A DNA stretch of 64,000 bases from Strigops habroptila (Eukaryota; Chordata; Aves; Psittaciformes; Psittacidae), in the NCBI RefSeq assembly GCF_004027225.2, contig NC_044288.2, positions 16,130,744-16,194,743 of the forward strand, read 5' to 3'. Below the pieces are notes generated by a model. That model did not search any database, was not told the origin of the DNA, and saw only the letters and a list, made by a program, of their open reading frames with translations. This document shows positions 51,531 through 63,935 of the stretch, piece by piece (position 1 is the stretch's first letter; every line of letters starts with the position of its first letter). The translations under genes were made by a program, and so were the position numbers.

Positions 51531-54370
51531 GGAGATGGCAGGAGAAGGGCTGTCATCCCCGGACTATGCTTTGCCTACTCCAGCCCCTCCGTGCCTGGCC
51601 ATCCCCTGCAGAGCAGGGAGAGGAGGGGACCTGCTCCCCCCAAGCCCCCTGCCTGAACCCGGGGAGGCTCCATGCAACCTTCTGCTGTGGGGAGCTCCTG
51701 GTACCCGCGGGGCTCTTCCCACGCCTCCCCATTACCGGCTTCCTCCTCCATCCTGCTCCCCACGGCTAAGTCCAGCCACTCGTGGAGCCTTCCAGCTGCA
51801 CAGTCCCCGGTCCCCGGGGCTCCAACCCCTCTCCCTGCTGCACAGTCCCTGCGAGGTCCCTCCCGTGCCCCACTGCCCAGCCCTTCTCCCTGCCGTGTCC
51901 CCAGCACCGTGGCTGCAGCACACGGGGCAGGTGGCTGCCATGACCCAGGCCTGGCAGCACGCAGTGGCACTGCCACCCACATGGCACGAGCATGACCGGG
52001 CAGCCGCTGCCCGGGGCAGGCAGAGCGGTGAGTCAGAGCAGTGAAGCAGAGCTGGTACCTTTGCTCAGGACAGGGCTGATGGCTCAGGGCTTCTCCGTGC
52101 AACCAGCCGGGCTCTGCACGCGTGGCAGCTGCTGGATGAGGTTGGTGAAGGAGCTGGAGTGATTCGAGACAAGCCGAGGTGGTGGGTTTGGCAAATAGAG
52201 GATGAGGAAGGATGGGCCAGGCTCAGGGTGCAGAGAGGTGTCCTCCCTGCCAAACCTGCCGTCATCCCCCCCGCCAAGGCCATAGGACCCTGCAGGTTGT
52301 CAGGACAAGCTCCAGCATGGCCGGGGAAAACTGGGAACTCAGCCCCTGGCTGGCAGCACCACTCTGGGTGTCCAACCCTGGGGAAACTGGAGACAGCTCA
52401 GCTGACACAAACCAGCACAGAAAAATGTCTAAAGTATCTCTCGGCCGTGGGTTGAGTGTTTGTTTCTTTGGTGTCCTCATGTGGTAACATCAGTATTGAA
52501 ATCACCCCACCAGACAGAGATATGAGCACCCGCAGCACTGGAGGGTGACTGCAGTTTGCACCTTGGCTCTTCCCCACAGCCCACCAGGCCTGGTGCTGCT
52601 TGTTGGGAGCTGAGGGGACCCCTGTTGGGTTGCCCAGCACGGTTTAAGCTCTGGAGCTGAGAGGTCGCAGTGGAGGTCAGGTACTGCAGAGAAACCCTGT
52701 GAGGAAGAGATGGTGACTGCTGGCTGGGTAGCACAGCTTCGATCCCACCACTGGGCACCAACATGCCCCCGTGGCCCAGAGCTTGAGAAGTGTGGTCTGG
52801 CAGTGGTCGTGGTCACTGCATTCCAGGCTGCCGCCTTTCCCACCAGCACCGAGCCCAAACCCTCGGGCATGACGTGCTGCCCAAACACCCAGGGCCGGAC
52901 CTTGCTGCCTAGAGCAGGACCTTCCCAGCGGCCAGAGGATCCCTGCTCTCGCCTGCAGCCGCTGTGTGTTCCTGGCCAGACCTCCCCATTTGTTCTTATG
53001 CCAGCATCATCCTCGAGTTTAAATGATCCTTCTCCCTCCCTGGTGTTTACTCGCTGGGTGTATTTATAGAGAGCAATCAGGCCTGCTCAGCCAGGGTAAA
53101 CAAGCTGCGCTCCTGCGGGCTGCTCTCGCGTGAGCACTCTCTGCTCGCTCGTCCCAGGAGCTTTCCCTTCTGCCTCTCCTGGCTCCACGCAGCCTTCCTG
53201 GCCATGGAAACCTGGACCATCTGCCCCATCCAGCCAGGGGCTCTCTGGGCTGTGCCTCCAGGCTCCAATGTCTCACAAGGTCACCCAGTGCCTTGCCAGG
53301 AGCCACTGCAATACGAAGATATATACCTTAACAGTTATACATACATGTCACCTTTTCTGTGCTGTTCTGTGCCACAGGTACCTGCTCCTCCTGCAAGCAG
53401 CCAGGCAGCAGGTCCACCCCTCTCTAGCTGGTGCCACCAGCTCCTGCTGTATCACTCACCAGAGGTTCAGCAGCATTGCACATCTCTGCCAAATCCCAGA
53501 GCCCCGTGATGGTATGACCCAGACCTGCCCCGGTCCCTAGCAAGTTGAATTCTGCATTAAGATTTTTGAGGCTGAGGGTCTGCTTTTTGAAGGCAAGGCA
53601 GTTTAGCCCAGGTACAGGACCACAACCGGGAAATGCCTCTGGGGGCTGCCCAGTGCAGCGTGGTACCCTTGACCCCTTTGCATCCCTGCTTGAAAGCCAG
53701 GACAGGGCACTGCCAGCACTGCATCCAGTTTGCAGATACCTTCCCCAAGCATCATGGCTCTGAGCCTTCCTTCTCACCCCAGTGTCCAGACACAGAGGTG
53801 ATGGCAGCCCCAAGACATCTAAGGGAGAGCATCTCCCTTGTGCAGAAGTGCTTTGAGACATGGCCCAGAGTTTCCCAGCCCATGCACCCCGCTGCTCCCC
53901 TTCCCCAGCCCGCCCTCCTCCAGACATTTGCACCAGCTCAGCTATAAAAGCAGGGTGCCAAGAGCTGGAGGTGCCAAAGCAGAGCTGTGGACTTGTTAAT
54001 GCTCTCATCTCGAACATCAAGTTTTCCCTGAATGCTGTCTCTTTTGTCCAGACCTCAGTGGGATAAAAGCATCCCTGCCAGCACCTGGGGACACCACAGT
54101 CCCTGAAGCTGGGGGTGTCCTGGCACTGTCACCCTGCTCTGCTCTTCCCTATCCTCTGCTTTTGGCTGCAGTTGTTTGGTTGCCTGGACAGACAGACAGA
54201 CTGAGCTGTCCAGGTGAGATGCGCGTTGATGGTACTGGCAGGCTCTGCACATTGCAAAGGCAAGAAAAAAAAACACTTTGGTCCTGCCCAGATGAAAAAT
54301 ACCCTGCAGGGATCAGAGCAGGACCCCCCGGACCCTCTGCATCCTCTTGGGTCCCTGTGTAGGGGGTCCC
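51531..54370. other. GC-rich non-coding sequence (possible first intron)
   Basis: No exon or repeat is recognised. If the 51.29-kb donor is used, this is intronic. Confidence 0.5.
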
Positions 54371-54406
54371 TGTTCTTCCCACCCTCTGCAAAGGGTGGGA
54401 AGAGCA
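54371..54406. repeat. 15-bp inverted repeat (hairpin)
   Basis: The arms 54371-54385 and 54392-54406 pair over 15 bases with one G-T pair and a 6-base loop. It is pyrimidine-rich on the left and purine-rich on the right. No function is assigned. Confidence 0.6.
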
Positions 54407-54846
54407 AAGAATGGCTGATTTGCACCCTAGGCCGTGGCTGACAAAGCGGGGGACTGGTCCTGTCCCAGCCCAGCTGTCTGCTTGGCACAGAGCTGTCTGG
54501 AAAGCAGCCACCCCCCGGCACACATCCCTGCAGCACTCCGCAGACTGTCTTACCCCGCTTGGGAGCCTTCCCACAGACTGAAGGAGGCAGCGGTTGTCCC
54601 CAGGAAAGGTCACCTTCACGCTGCTGCTGAGCCCTTCCCAGGCTGAGCTGGTAGCTGCATTTCCCAGGCAAACGGTCGCTGTTTTGGGGTCTCTTCGGGG
54701 GTCCCTCTGCCCCTTCCCCACAGCCCCCAGAGCTCGGGGTCTCTGGGGTAAGCCTTCACCCTCCCAAACCCAGCGCTGTCCAGTGCCTCCTACCCCCAGG
54801 GCTGGGACGAGGCATCCTGCTCTGTAATGCCTTTAAAATGCAGGCT

Positions 54847-54936
54847 CCATCCATCTATCCATCCATCCATCCATCTATCCATCCATCCATCCATCCATCC
54901 ATCCATCCATCCATCCATCCATGCATCCATCCATCC
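54847..54936. repeat. (ATCC)n microsatellite
   Basis: About 22 tetranucleotide units, with CTAT and GCAT interruptions; likely polymorphic in length. Confidence 0.97.
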
Positions 54937-57900
54937 CAGTCCCGGCTCCTCCAGTGTCGCTGTTTGCCTGTGTTTCCCCCAGCTCTCCTGGGTCATCTAT
55001 TTATCTCCAATTTGCCAAAGCCTCCCTCCTTCCCTAGGGTGGAGGAAAAGGCTTTGCTCGAAGTCAGGATGAATTTGTAACTTCCCCAGGAACCCGCTCC
55101 TCGAGTTGCACAACACAAATCACACTCGTGGCATCACCCGTCGCAGTGGCACCAGCAGCACTGCGGGGATAAATCTCCCCAAAAACTCCAGTGTGGCACC
55201 CAGCACCCTGGTACCTGGGCCTCTGCACAGCCTCTGCCCAGGCCAGTATCCCCCAGGAGCATCCCTGCATTGCCCTAAGCATCACAGGGGGATTCCAGGA
55301 AGGGACAAGATCCCAGGTCAGAAGCTTCCTGAGGTCCAGCAGCAGTGGGGAGCCCAGAGCAGGCCCAGGCTTTCTCATACTGCAAAGTCTGAGCAAAGGC
55401 TTTTGTTTGGCGGCTTGTTTTAACTTGCCATTATGTTCTCCGAAGAAGAAATTCATCATCTGCAGGCTGAGGAAGGCAGAGTTAATGTGAAATTTTAAAA
55501 CCCTCGAATAGTTGAGAGCCCTCTCAATATTTAATGAAGGCATCCAAATTCCCGGGTGCCTGCAGAGATGGCCAGGAGCCCTCTGCCTGCAGCGGAGGTG
55601 GTGTCCCTGATCCAGGAGAGGACCAAAGACCCTGACGGGCTGCCACCTCCTGCAGCCTGCCCCACTGGGCTCCCACTTGGGTGACAGTGGCTTTTGGCAG
55701 CAGGTTGCTCCCATCCTTGGAGGTGGGATGAGGGGAGTGCACAGACACACCGTGGGAGGGTGAGAGCAGCAGGCAGTGGCTGCATCCATCACCATCAAGT
55801 GATTCTGCTTTGTCCACCTCATCCGGTCCTTGGCCCCACCATGGAGCTGATCCTGTCGCTGTTGGTGTCTTTGCAGGCCCTGTTTCCCTGCGATGCTCAG
55901 CCGCCCCTGCGAGGTCCTTGTCCCCCTGCGTTAGGTGCGGAGCCTGCAGACGTCTGGCTCTGCACACACCAAGGTAGGCAGCGCTGCCCCGGCTCCTGAG
56001 AGGCCATCCCGCTCTGTATGGTGTAGTGCAGCCAAGGGATGGATGGGGGGGTGCCACGTCGGTGGAGCCATTTGGGCCCCCCAAGGACAGGAGAGGTCAA
56101 TCATGGGCATCCTGGCAAGACCCCAGTGCAGGGCAAGAGGCATCTGGGCCATAGGCTGAGCCCATGGGAGTGTGGAACAGCCCGGGCTCTGGGGCGGATG
56201 CTGGGCGCATGGGGGCTGTGGCAGGTGATGGTGACTGTGGGGCTGACACAGGGCCAGGGTTTTTTTCTTTCTCCTTTCTTTGCTTTTGAAAGCCCCCAGA
56301 TGGGAAAGGTACGAGCCAAACCTCACTGCAAGCAGCCAAGAATGAATTTCCTGGCCAGAGCCCCAGCAGCTCTTGGAGCGGCGCCGGGCCCGTCCGGCGT
56401 CACACTGCAGCGGAACCCCCAAGCACAGGCAGGCTGGGGCAGGTCTCAACTGGGGTGGGCACTGAGACCCCCACCCATCCCCGCTGCCCCCCACTGCGGG
56501 GGTCTCACTCCCACAGTGCCCTGAGTTAGGGCAGCACAGGCTCATCCTGCTCCCACCAAGCTGCAGCTTGGATGGAGCCCAGACACCCAGATGTCCCCCC
56601 CACGCTGCCACGGAGCACCCCACCATGCAGCCATCTGCTGCCATTGAAGGGCAGGGTGTCCCCTGTCCTGTCCCCTGTCCCCTGTCCCTGTCCCGGAGCT
56701 GTGGCCTTCGGACGGCTCTGTTGCCCATGGCATGGGGCATCTCGGCTCCCAGAGCTCCCCTCTCATGGCATGCAATGGGTCCTTCTTACCCGGGAAGGCA
56801 GATGCTCTCCCAGAGCTGGGCTGGGAGTTTGGATGGAGCAGGACCACCCATCACAGTGTCCCTGCTCCTCTCTTCCTCCCACTGCCCAGCCTCAGCAGTG
56901 CAGGGAGGTGTTAAAGCACCTCAGGCTCTCTGCCCTCATCTCCAGAGCCCCAAAGAGCTTGCAGGATCTTTGCAAAACCAACTCTTCTATCAACACAACA
57001 GGGAGCAGCACCCAGGGGCTCATTTTTGAGGGTGCTTTGGCTGGAGGTGGGACAGGCAGGGGCTGCTGCTGCCCTGCTGTGATCTGGTTGCCCAGTCTTG
57101 AACTAATCATCCCTTGTTGTTCATGCCTTTACCCTGCTGGTGAAATGAGGGTGGGTATAACCCTTCCAAGGCTTTCTGCAGGGAGCGGGTGCCCAGATCC
57201 CATCCCTTGGGCATCTGCTCCCTGCACAGTCCCAACCACCTCCATCATCATCACCTGCACAGGCCCTGCATGTCCCTGCCAGGGCAGCAGGGATGGAAAC
57301 CAGTATGTGCATAGGCTGGCTCCTTCCCCACAGGCGATGGCTGGGGCAACGGGGAGGGACAAGGAGGCAGCGGAGGGGTTGGGGGGGCTTCTGTGTGCTC
57401 CCCAAGCAGTGCCTGGTGTTCTGTGCCCAGGTCCGCACCGGCCCCTGCAGAGCTGTACGGGTGTGCATGCCTGCCATAAATATTGATGGGGTGGACTCAG
57501 CGCAAGGGTGCGTTTATATACAGCGATTGGGATGTAAATGCTGGAAGTACCTGCTGTGTGGGCAGGAGAAAGCAGTGTAGGTAATAGCACTGAGGCTGAA
57601 TGCACAGTGGCTTTTTTACAGGGAGGTGGGATCCACCCTGTATAGGTTGGGGAGGTGGGAAGAGCACGGGTGAGTAACCCCCAGGGTCATAAACCTGTTT
57701 GGGAAGTCAGCCAGACCCGCAGCAAGCCTAAATCTTCCATCTAAGACTGCAGCGAGCCACCATGGCTCCCACAGCCTGCTCCCCGCACAGCCACGCTAGG
57801 ATAAACAGCGAGGGGCTGCAGTGCCTCTGTTTAATAATGCATGGCACAGAGGCACCGGACGCTCGCCGGGAGTTGGGAGCTGCGGGGACAAGGAGTCACC

Positions 57901-59379
57901 ACTGCAGCACTCAAATGGTGGGGTCCATCCCAGTGTCTCCTGGATGTGGACACCTTGGGGCTTTGGGTGGCCCTGAGACTGGGGCTGAGGGAGCAGAGCT
58001 CCCCATCAGAGGGCACAGAGCAGCGGCAGCAAAGCCAAGGCGCTCGGTTGCGCAGTGGCTGATATCCCATCAGACTGGATGCTTCTTAGAAGGAGCCTGG
58101 AGCTGGGTCGCTGTCCCCTTGGGTGCTCTCGCTGAGAGATTCAGCCCCTCTGTCACTCTCTTGCACAAATGTAGGTGTAGATGGTCTTTCTGGGGAGCTC
58201 TGAGAGCATCCCTTCCTCTCTGGCATCCTCCTGGGACACCATGCTGGGAACAGCTGGAAGCCATGGGCTCAGTGTCCTCCTCTCCCCATCCCTCCTCAGC
58301 CACAACCACTGCAGCTCCCATGCTGGCTGCAGTGCCCAGGACGAGCGTGCTGGGCCCTGCAGGCACCAGTTCACAACCAGCTCCTGCAAATGGCCCCTCA
58401 GAGGGACAAACACATCCCTCACTGTGCACGGTGCCGTGATCCAGCCCCACCAACCATCTGCTGCAGCAGCTCCCTAACACCCACTGCCCGGCCCACACTG
58501 CACCCCACGGCACAGAGCTGGGCTGGAGGATCCCCACAGGCAGGAGCAGGCTGACAGGTCTATGGTAGCGATGCCGATGGGTCTGCAATAGTGGTGGTGG
58601 TGGGGCTGTGGTATTAATGTAGGTGGATCCATAATAGCGATGCAGAAGAGCACAAAAAGCCACAGCATCAGCCTTCATCCAGACGGCAAAGCCCAGAGCC
58701 AGGGAGACCCTCAGGGCATGTGGCCAGCAGAAGTTACCCTGTGAGGGTGGCTCCAGAGGTGGATTTGGCCCATTTTCTCCATCGTTCTCTGCTGAGCTCA
58801 GGGTCCCGTGCCGCAGTGCTGCTCCCACAGTGGGCAGAGCATTGCAGCAGAGCCGGGGTCAAGCCATGGCACCAGCCACCTCCCTGCCCGCCAGCCTCCG
58901 GGCCCATGGCACACTCCTGTGCCAACCCCACAATGAGACCTGCGTTCACGCCCATGCCTGGCATGGGGGGATACCGGAGAAACGGGTGCTGTGGGGCACC
59001 CACATGTGATGGGGGGGCTGTGACTTGCTGCAGGGCAGAGCAGTGGCCCCAGCACCCCAGGGGCTGGACATAGGCAGGTCTGAGCATGTTATGCTCGCCC
59101 TGACCATGGCAAAACAGAGTGACCCCAGGTCCCCCTCGCTTTGGTGGTGTCACCGGCAGGAGGGACAGAGTGCTGTCTCTGCAGCCTGTGCTCAGCCGCT
59201 GCACTGGAGGGTCCGGCTCCAGACTGATGCTGTAGCACGGTGGTGCCTCCCCTCATCTATGTCCCCACCGATTGCCAGCCCCAAGGGGCCAGGGCTGCTC
59301 TTCAGAAGTGCAGCTGCTGCATGTTCTGTGCTGCCTCTTCCCCTTCCTCCCGCTGCTGTTTTTGTTTTGTTTAAGAGGC
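54937..59379. other. GC-rich non-coding sequence with an AT-rich patch at 55.43-55.55 kb
   Basis: Long overlapping open frames on both strands have no family features. The AT-rich patch 55430-55545 (GTTAATGTGAAATTTTAAAA, then CAATATTTAATG) is non-repetitive and could be regulatory. Nothing else is evident. Confidence 0.5.
56658..56696. repeat. (CCCTGT)n tandem
   Basis: TGTCCC and CCTGTC units of 5-7 bases repeat about six times. Confidence 0.8.
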
Positions 59380-59585
59380 TGGGTTACGAATTTTAAACAG
59401 GCTCCTGAAAAACCCAATTACCTCCAGAAGACAACCTGATAAAAGCTGCCTAAGTGGCACTGTGGAAATCGCCTTGTGCAGCAGTGGAGGGAAAACCAAC
59501 ATAATAAAGCCTTTGGAAATGGAGTTAACCACTTTTAATCCCTCGGTGCAATGAGAAGGACCAATAATTATTTTCTGCAGAGATT
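59380..59585. promoter_or_regulatory. AT-rich block, candidate conserved regulatory element
   Basis: A 200-base non-repetitive AT-rich segment with CCCAATTACC, CCTGATAAAAG, CACTTTTAATCC and CCAATAATTATTTTC, ending in a 9-base G run. It lies between the two candidate promoters. Confidence 0.28.
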
Positions 59586-60772
59586 ATGGGGGGGGGGGTG
59601 GATAACTGAAATAACTGCCCTGTGCTAATGGGTGGCAGCAGGCTGGGCTGGCAGTGCCGCAGGGATGGGTGCAGGTATTCGGGGACCCGCTTCCCTCTGC
59701 CCTGGAGCTTTGCGAGGACCCGCAGAGACTGTGACCTTGCAGGGTCCCCATGTGGCTGCAGGGCCTGGGGGTGATGCCTGGGGCAGGCAGGTGGTGGATA
59801 GTATGGCTGATCTGGCAGCCAGCTCTGTGTCCTCTCACCAGGAACTGGTGGGGAGCAAAGCAAGGTGCTGCTGGGGCCATGCACCCACGGTGGCTCTGTC
59901 CCTGCCGTGCTGCCCCCGCGACTTGGCAGCACTGAGAGCTTCCTCCTCCATCTGGCCATGGCTGCCCCCCATCCCTCCTGTCCCGTCCCTTCCTGCCTCT
60001 CCAGGCAGCCACCCTGCAGGTGACACAGCCCAGGACGATGGCAGGGATCAACTGTGCCCAAGGAGCGCCCACACTGGGCACAAGCAATCTCCCACCACTG
60101 GGAGCATCCTCCAAACACCAGCCAGAGCCAGCTCAGCTCTGGGGCTGCAGGGGTCCCCATGGCCCATCCCGGGAGCAGGGGTGTCTGCAGGGGTTGCAGG
60201 GCAGGAGGATGGAAGCGGTGCCCAGGGCTGGTGATGAGCCCTTGGCTGCCCTTCCCATGGGATCCCAGCCAAGCAGGGCAGACTTGGGCACCCGCCAGCC
60301 TGTCGGCTGCAATTGTGTGCCGGCACCAGGGCAGTTTGGCCACAGCTCACGTGAGCTTCGTGCTTCCCACAGCAGCAGGGATGGGGCTGCTTCACTCACC
60401 TTGCACCCTAGCTGGGGTCCCACGCTTGGGGACAGCACCAAGGCCACCAAGTCCCATGGAGGGCAAGCCCAGCTCAGCACCGACCACCGGCATAAGCGGT
60501 GGCCCTGCTTGGCCACAGCTCATACTGGGAGCAGTCCGCGGGGACGCTGGGAGCTACTGGGGGAGGATATGCTTAATGAGCCGAGGCATCTCCAAGATTG
60601 AAAGACTCAAGGACCCATCCCAGGCACAAAAGGAGGCGTTTGTCAGGCGCTGAGAGACGGACTCGTTAATTCCTCCTGGCTGTCACACTTATCTGTAATG
60701 AATTTGTGCTCCGCTGTATTATTTTTAATACAATAGGAGCGGTGCCGCCCGCCCACCGCCCGGCTGCCGGGA

Positions 60773-60788
60773 GCGCTGACGTCAGCGC
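60773..60788. promoter_or_regulatory. Palindromic full CRE (GCGCTGACGTCAGCGC)
   Basis: A perfect 16-bp palindrome centred on the full cAMP-response element TGACGTCA (60777-60784) lies inside a small GC-rich, CpG-rich patch at 60745-60810. In vertebrates full CREs in CpG-rich DNA bind CREB/ATF proteins. The site is 1.6 kb upstream of the 62.39-kb donor and could serve that promoter or a start site of its own. Confidence 0.55.
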
Positions 60789-62084
60789 CCGGAGCAGGGC
60801 TGCCGCAGGACGGACGGACAGACGGACTGACAAGGCCTGTCTTGCCACCCACATGCCCGTCCCCCCTCACTGCCCTCATGCCAAGCGCGAGGGCACGAGG
60901 CTTTTATTCTGTGGAGGTGGAGAAAGGAGCTGTTGGTCAATGGAGGGAAGGAAAGAAAGAGGCTGAAGGCACAGGGCTGGTGGAGACGGAGTGTGCCAGG
61001 AGGTGTTTTTGGGAGTGGTGAAGAAGAGGGCCATGTCCTCGATGTGTTGTCCCCGTGCTGAGACCTGTCCACAGCAGTGGACAGCCGTCAGGGCTGGAGC
61101 TGTCAGCGCATGTACATAGTCGGTGTCGTGTCCCTGTGGAGGTGTTGGGCTGGCTCTTGGATGCTGATTTTGCCCCCGTCTTCCCCAGCAGCAGGATGGC
61201 TGCCCACCGCTGCCCCACATCCTGCGTCAGCCCTATCCTCCCTGCAGCAGCACCATCGGGTTTTGGGGGGCATCTGCAGCCTGTCCCAGCCCCTGCAGGC
61301 TCCCACACACAGAGGTGGAGGGTCCCTGAAATGACCCTGCACCCAGACCCTCTCCAGCACTCCCCTGGGCTGTAGCCGCATGATTCCCCACAGGGCTGCT
61401 CCTCCAGAGCCTCACCATCAAACACCAGCAATCCCCAAAGCCTGGCTCTGAGCACCACTAATCTGATTTGCAAAAGGCTCGTCTCGTTTCTAATAACCTA
61501 GGGCTGGATTAATTAGGAGGCGCCGGCTGCCCCTGTGCATGGTGGCAGGGCTGGTGGCAGGGCACACGCCTGTCCCTGGGGTGTCTCCATGCACTGTGAC
61601 GAGAGTGGGAGGCCCAGGAGAGCCCTGTCCCAAAGGCGGGGAGGGGCTGAAAGAGCCCCTCTCCCTTTGGGCAGGCACAGGGGGCCCGGGCAGGGTGATG
61701 CCCCCCATTTCCTGCCAGGGAACCCCCCTGCTGCAGGGGGTCCTGAGCTCTGTGGGCATCATAGCCTCGACGCCACTGTGCGCTCCAATAGCATCCCCTC
61801 CCTGAGCACCCCTCACCCGGCGTGGGACACTCCGGGGGTGGGCAGCACCAAAAATCCAAAGCTGGGGCCTCTGTGCAGTGGCTGTTGGTGGGGATGAGAT
61901 CGTTTATCAGGGACTTTAAACTCCCGCAGGCGCCCTGCACTGCTGCGGAGTGGGACGAGGTGCCGGGTGAGGGAGCAGAGGGTGCGGGACTGGAGGGAGG
62001 GGGGAGGAGGCAGCTCCCCGGTGGCTCCGGCTGATGAATGGATTAATGCCTCGTTTCTCCCATTAATTGCCGCGGAGGTGAATC

Positions 62085-62530
62085 ATTAGCCCCGCGCAGG
62101 ACGCGCTCCCCCCATCCCTCCGCTGCGGGAGCGCGGGGAGGGGGGGACCCGTTCGCATCTCGGGGAGCGGTGCGGGGATCACCGGGACGGTTCCCCGGGG
62201 GTCGTGCGACGTTTACCGGGGGGGGGGGTCCCGCACCCCCTCCCGCGCGGGGCCGGGTTGCGCGGTGGCGGGGGGTGTCGCCCCGGGCGGGCCCACGCGT
62301 GCCGCCGGGGGCGGGTGGGGGCCGGGCCGCGGCGGGGCGGGGCGGGACCGGGAGGGCGGAGCGGCGGCAGCGGAGAGCGGCGGCGGAGCCGGTGAGTGCC
62401 GCGCCGCGCCGGTGCTGAAGGGACAGCGCCGCCGCTGCGGCACCGGGCGGCACCGGGCGGCACCGGGCGGCCCCGGGCGGCGGGCGGGGCCCCGCGCCGC
62501 ATCCAAGGGGCGGGTGGGGGTGGGTAAAGC
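62085..62530 (+). promoter_or_regulatory. CpG island with candidate non-coding first exon (probable CPLX2 promoter B)
   Basis: This is the strongest CpG island in the window. Overlapping GC boxes (GGGGCGGGGCGGG, 62333-62345) sit just before a GCGGCGG-rich segment ending in a strong donor, GGAGCCG|GTGAGT (cut after 62391). This is the classic layout of a housekeeping or neuronal non-coding exon 1 and its promoter on the + strand. No coding sequence is recognisable; the long open frames here are a by-product of GC richness. Identity as CPLX2 exon 1 is inferred from known synteny only. Confidence 0.5.
62441..62480. repeat. 10-bp tandem repeat CACCGGGCGG x4
   Basis: Three exact copies and a fourth with one change follow the 62.39-kb donor directly. 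Confidence 0.95.
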
Positions 62531-62554
62531 GGTGGGTCTCCCCGGCACCGCGTC

Positions 62555-63110
62555 CCCTGCGCGACCCCCCCCCTCGCTCCTCGGCTTCCGCCCCCCCCGC
62601 GTCCCCGGTGTCCCCTGCGCCCCCGGTGCGTGTCCCCCGCTCAGGGTCCCTCCCGCGTCCTCTGTGTGCTTCCGCTCCCCCCTCGCGGTGTACCCCCGGG
62701 TTCCGCAACCCTTGCGGTGCCGGTGTCCCCCGCATGCCGGGTGTCCCCTACGTCCCGTGTCTCCGCTGTCCCCCCGCCCTCCTCGCGCCCCCCCGTGTTC
62801 CCTGCGTCGCTGCAGCCCGTGCGGCCCCGGTGTCCCGGCGCTTGCCGGTGTCCCCCGCTTCTGCTTTGTGACCCCCGCGTTGCCCGTGTCCCTGCACCCC
62901 CCGGTGTCCCCCACCATACCCCGGTGTCACTGTGCCCCCCCAGGCAGCCCCGATGTTGCGGTGCTCCCAGTGTCCCAACGGCCCCTGGGTGTCCCCTGCA
63001 CCTTCCCTGCAGCCCCCGGTGTCCCGGCGCCCCACAGTGTTTCCGCGGCCCCAGTGTCCCCCGAGCCCCCTCTGCGGTCCCGGGGCTCAGCAGGGTACTG
63101 CCCGGAGGAG
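62555..63110. repeat. C-rich degenerate minisatellite (GGTGTCCCC core)
   Basis: The motif CCCGGTGTCCCC and variants (GCGTCCCC, GTGTCCCCTGCG) recur at short irregular spacing over more than 500 bases. The complementary strand is rich in G runs and so prone to quadruplexes. Long open frames on both strands here are artefacts of the composition. It would lie in intron 1 of the proposed transcript. Confidence 0.7.
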
Positions 63111-63239
63111 CCCCCACTCCCCGGTGCCGCGGGGTGCCCCGGGGCTGGGAACAACAAACTTCCCTGGTTCCCGGTTTGTGGAGCCCCTCCAGCCCACCGC
63201 GGGGTCCTGGGGCTGGGGGGACCTGCAAGGCTGCGGCAC

Positions 63240-63935
63240 CCACTGGGACGTGCACGCACACACACACACACACACTCTGCAAACTGCACCCCCAGACTGC
63301 AAGCACAGCCCTGCAGCCCCCCCAAACACAAAGGGCATGCGGGGGACACAGGCACATACCCTCCTAACACCCCCTGCCGCCGCCCGCAGCCCCCTACACG
63401 CACACGCACACAGAGCATGCAAACAGCCTGCAACACCCCCACACGTACACACAGTCTGCAAATTGGTGTGCACCCCCCCGTACAGCCTGCAAACCCACGG
63501 CCTGGCACACGCAGCCCCACACACACACGCTAACACAGCCCGCAACCCCCCCACGCAGTGTGCAAACACACGCAGGCAGCACAAACACACACACAGAGCG
63601 CAGCCTGCAACCCGTGTGCTCACGCTCACCCGTGCGAGCCCTCGCATGCACATCCGCAGAGCTCACTAACCCCGAAACTCATGGGTGCACACGCTCAGAG
63701 CTTGCAAACAGACTGCCAGCCCGCACACCATGTGGGCACACGCAGATTGCAGCCCCCCAAACTTACACATATACACACACGTGTGCACACCCCCCGTGCA
63801 AACACAGCCTGCAAACACACCTCTTAACCAAGAGCACGCAAAAGCTCCATCCTGCACACACAGTGCCCTGCGCATCGTCACCCATCCCCAGCACCCGCAG
63901 GGATCACACACACAGTCACAGGCTGCTGCCTGCAA
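63240..63935. repeat. CA-rich degenerate minisatellite (CACACAGCCTGCAAAC core)
   Basis: A short pure (CA)n at 63255-63274 starts a 700-base zone in which CAGCCTGCAAAC or a close variant recurs about a dozen times, separated by CA-rich and C-rich spacers. No gene is recognisable. Confidence 0.7.

Noticed and set aside
50687-51556. 289-codon minus-strand proline-rich frame
   Set aside because: It is the translation of the minisatellite and CpG island and has no independent support.
62265-63533. 422-codon open frame on the + strand
   Set aside because: It lies in C-rich and CA-rich repeats with equally long frames in other phases and on the other strand. The Pro/Cys/Arg-rich composition reflects the DNA, and no domain is recognisable.
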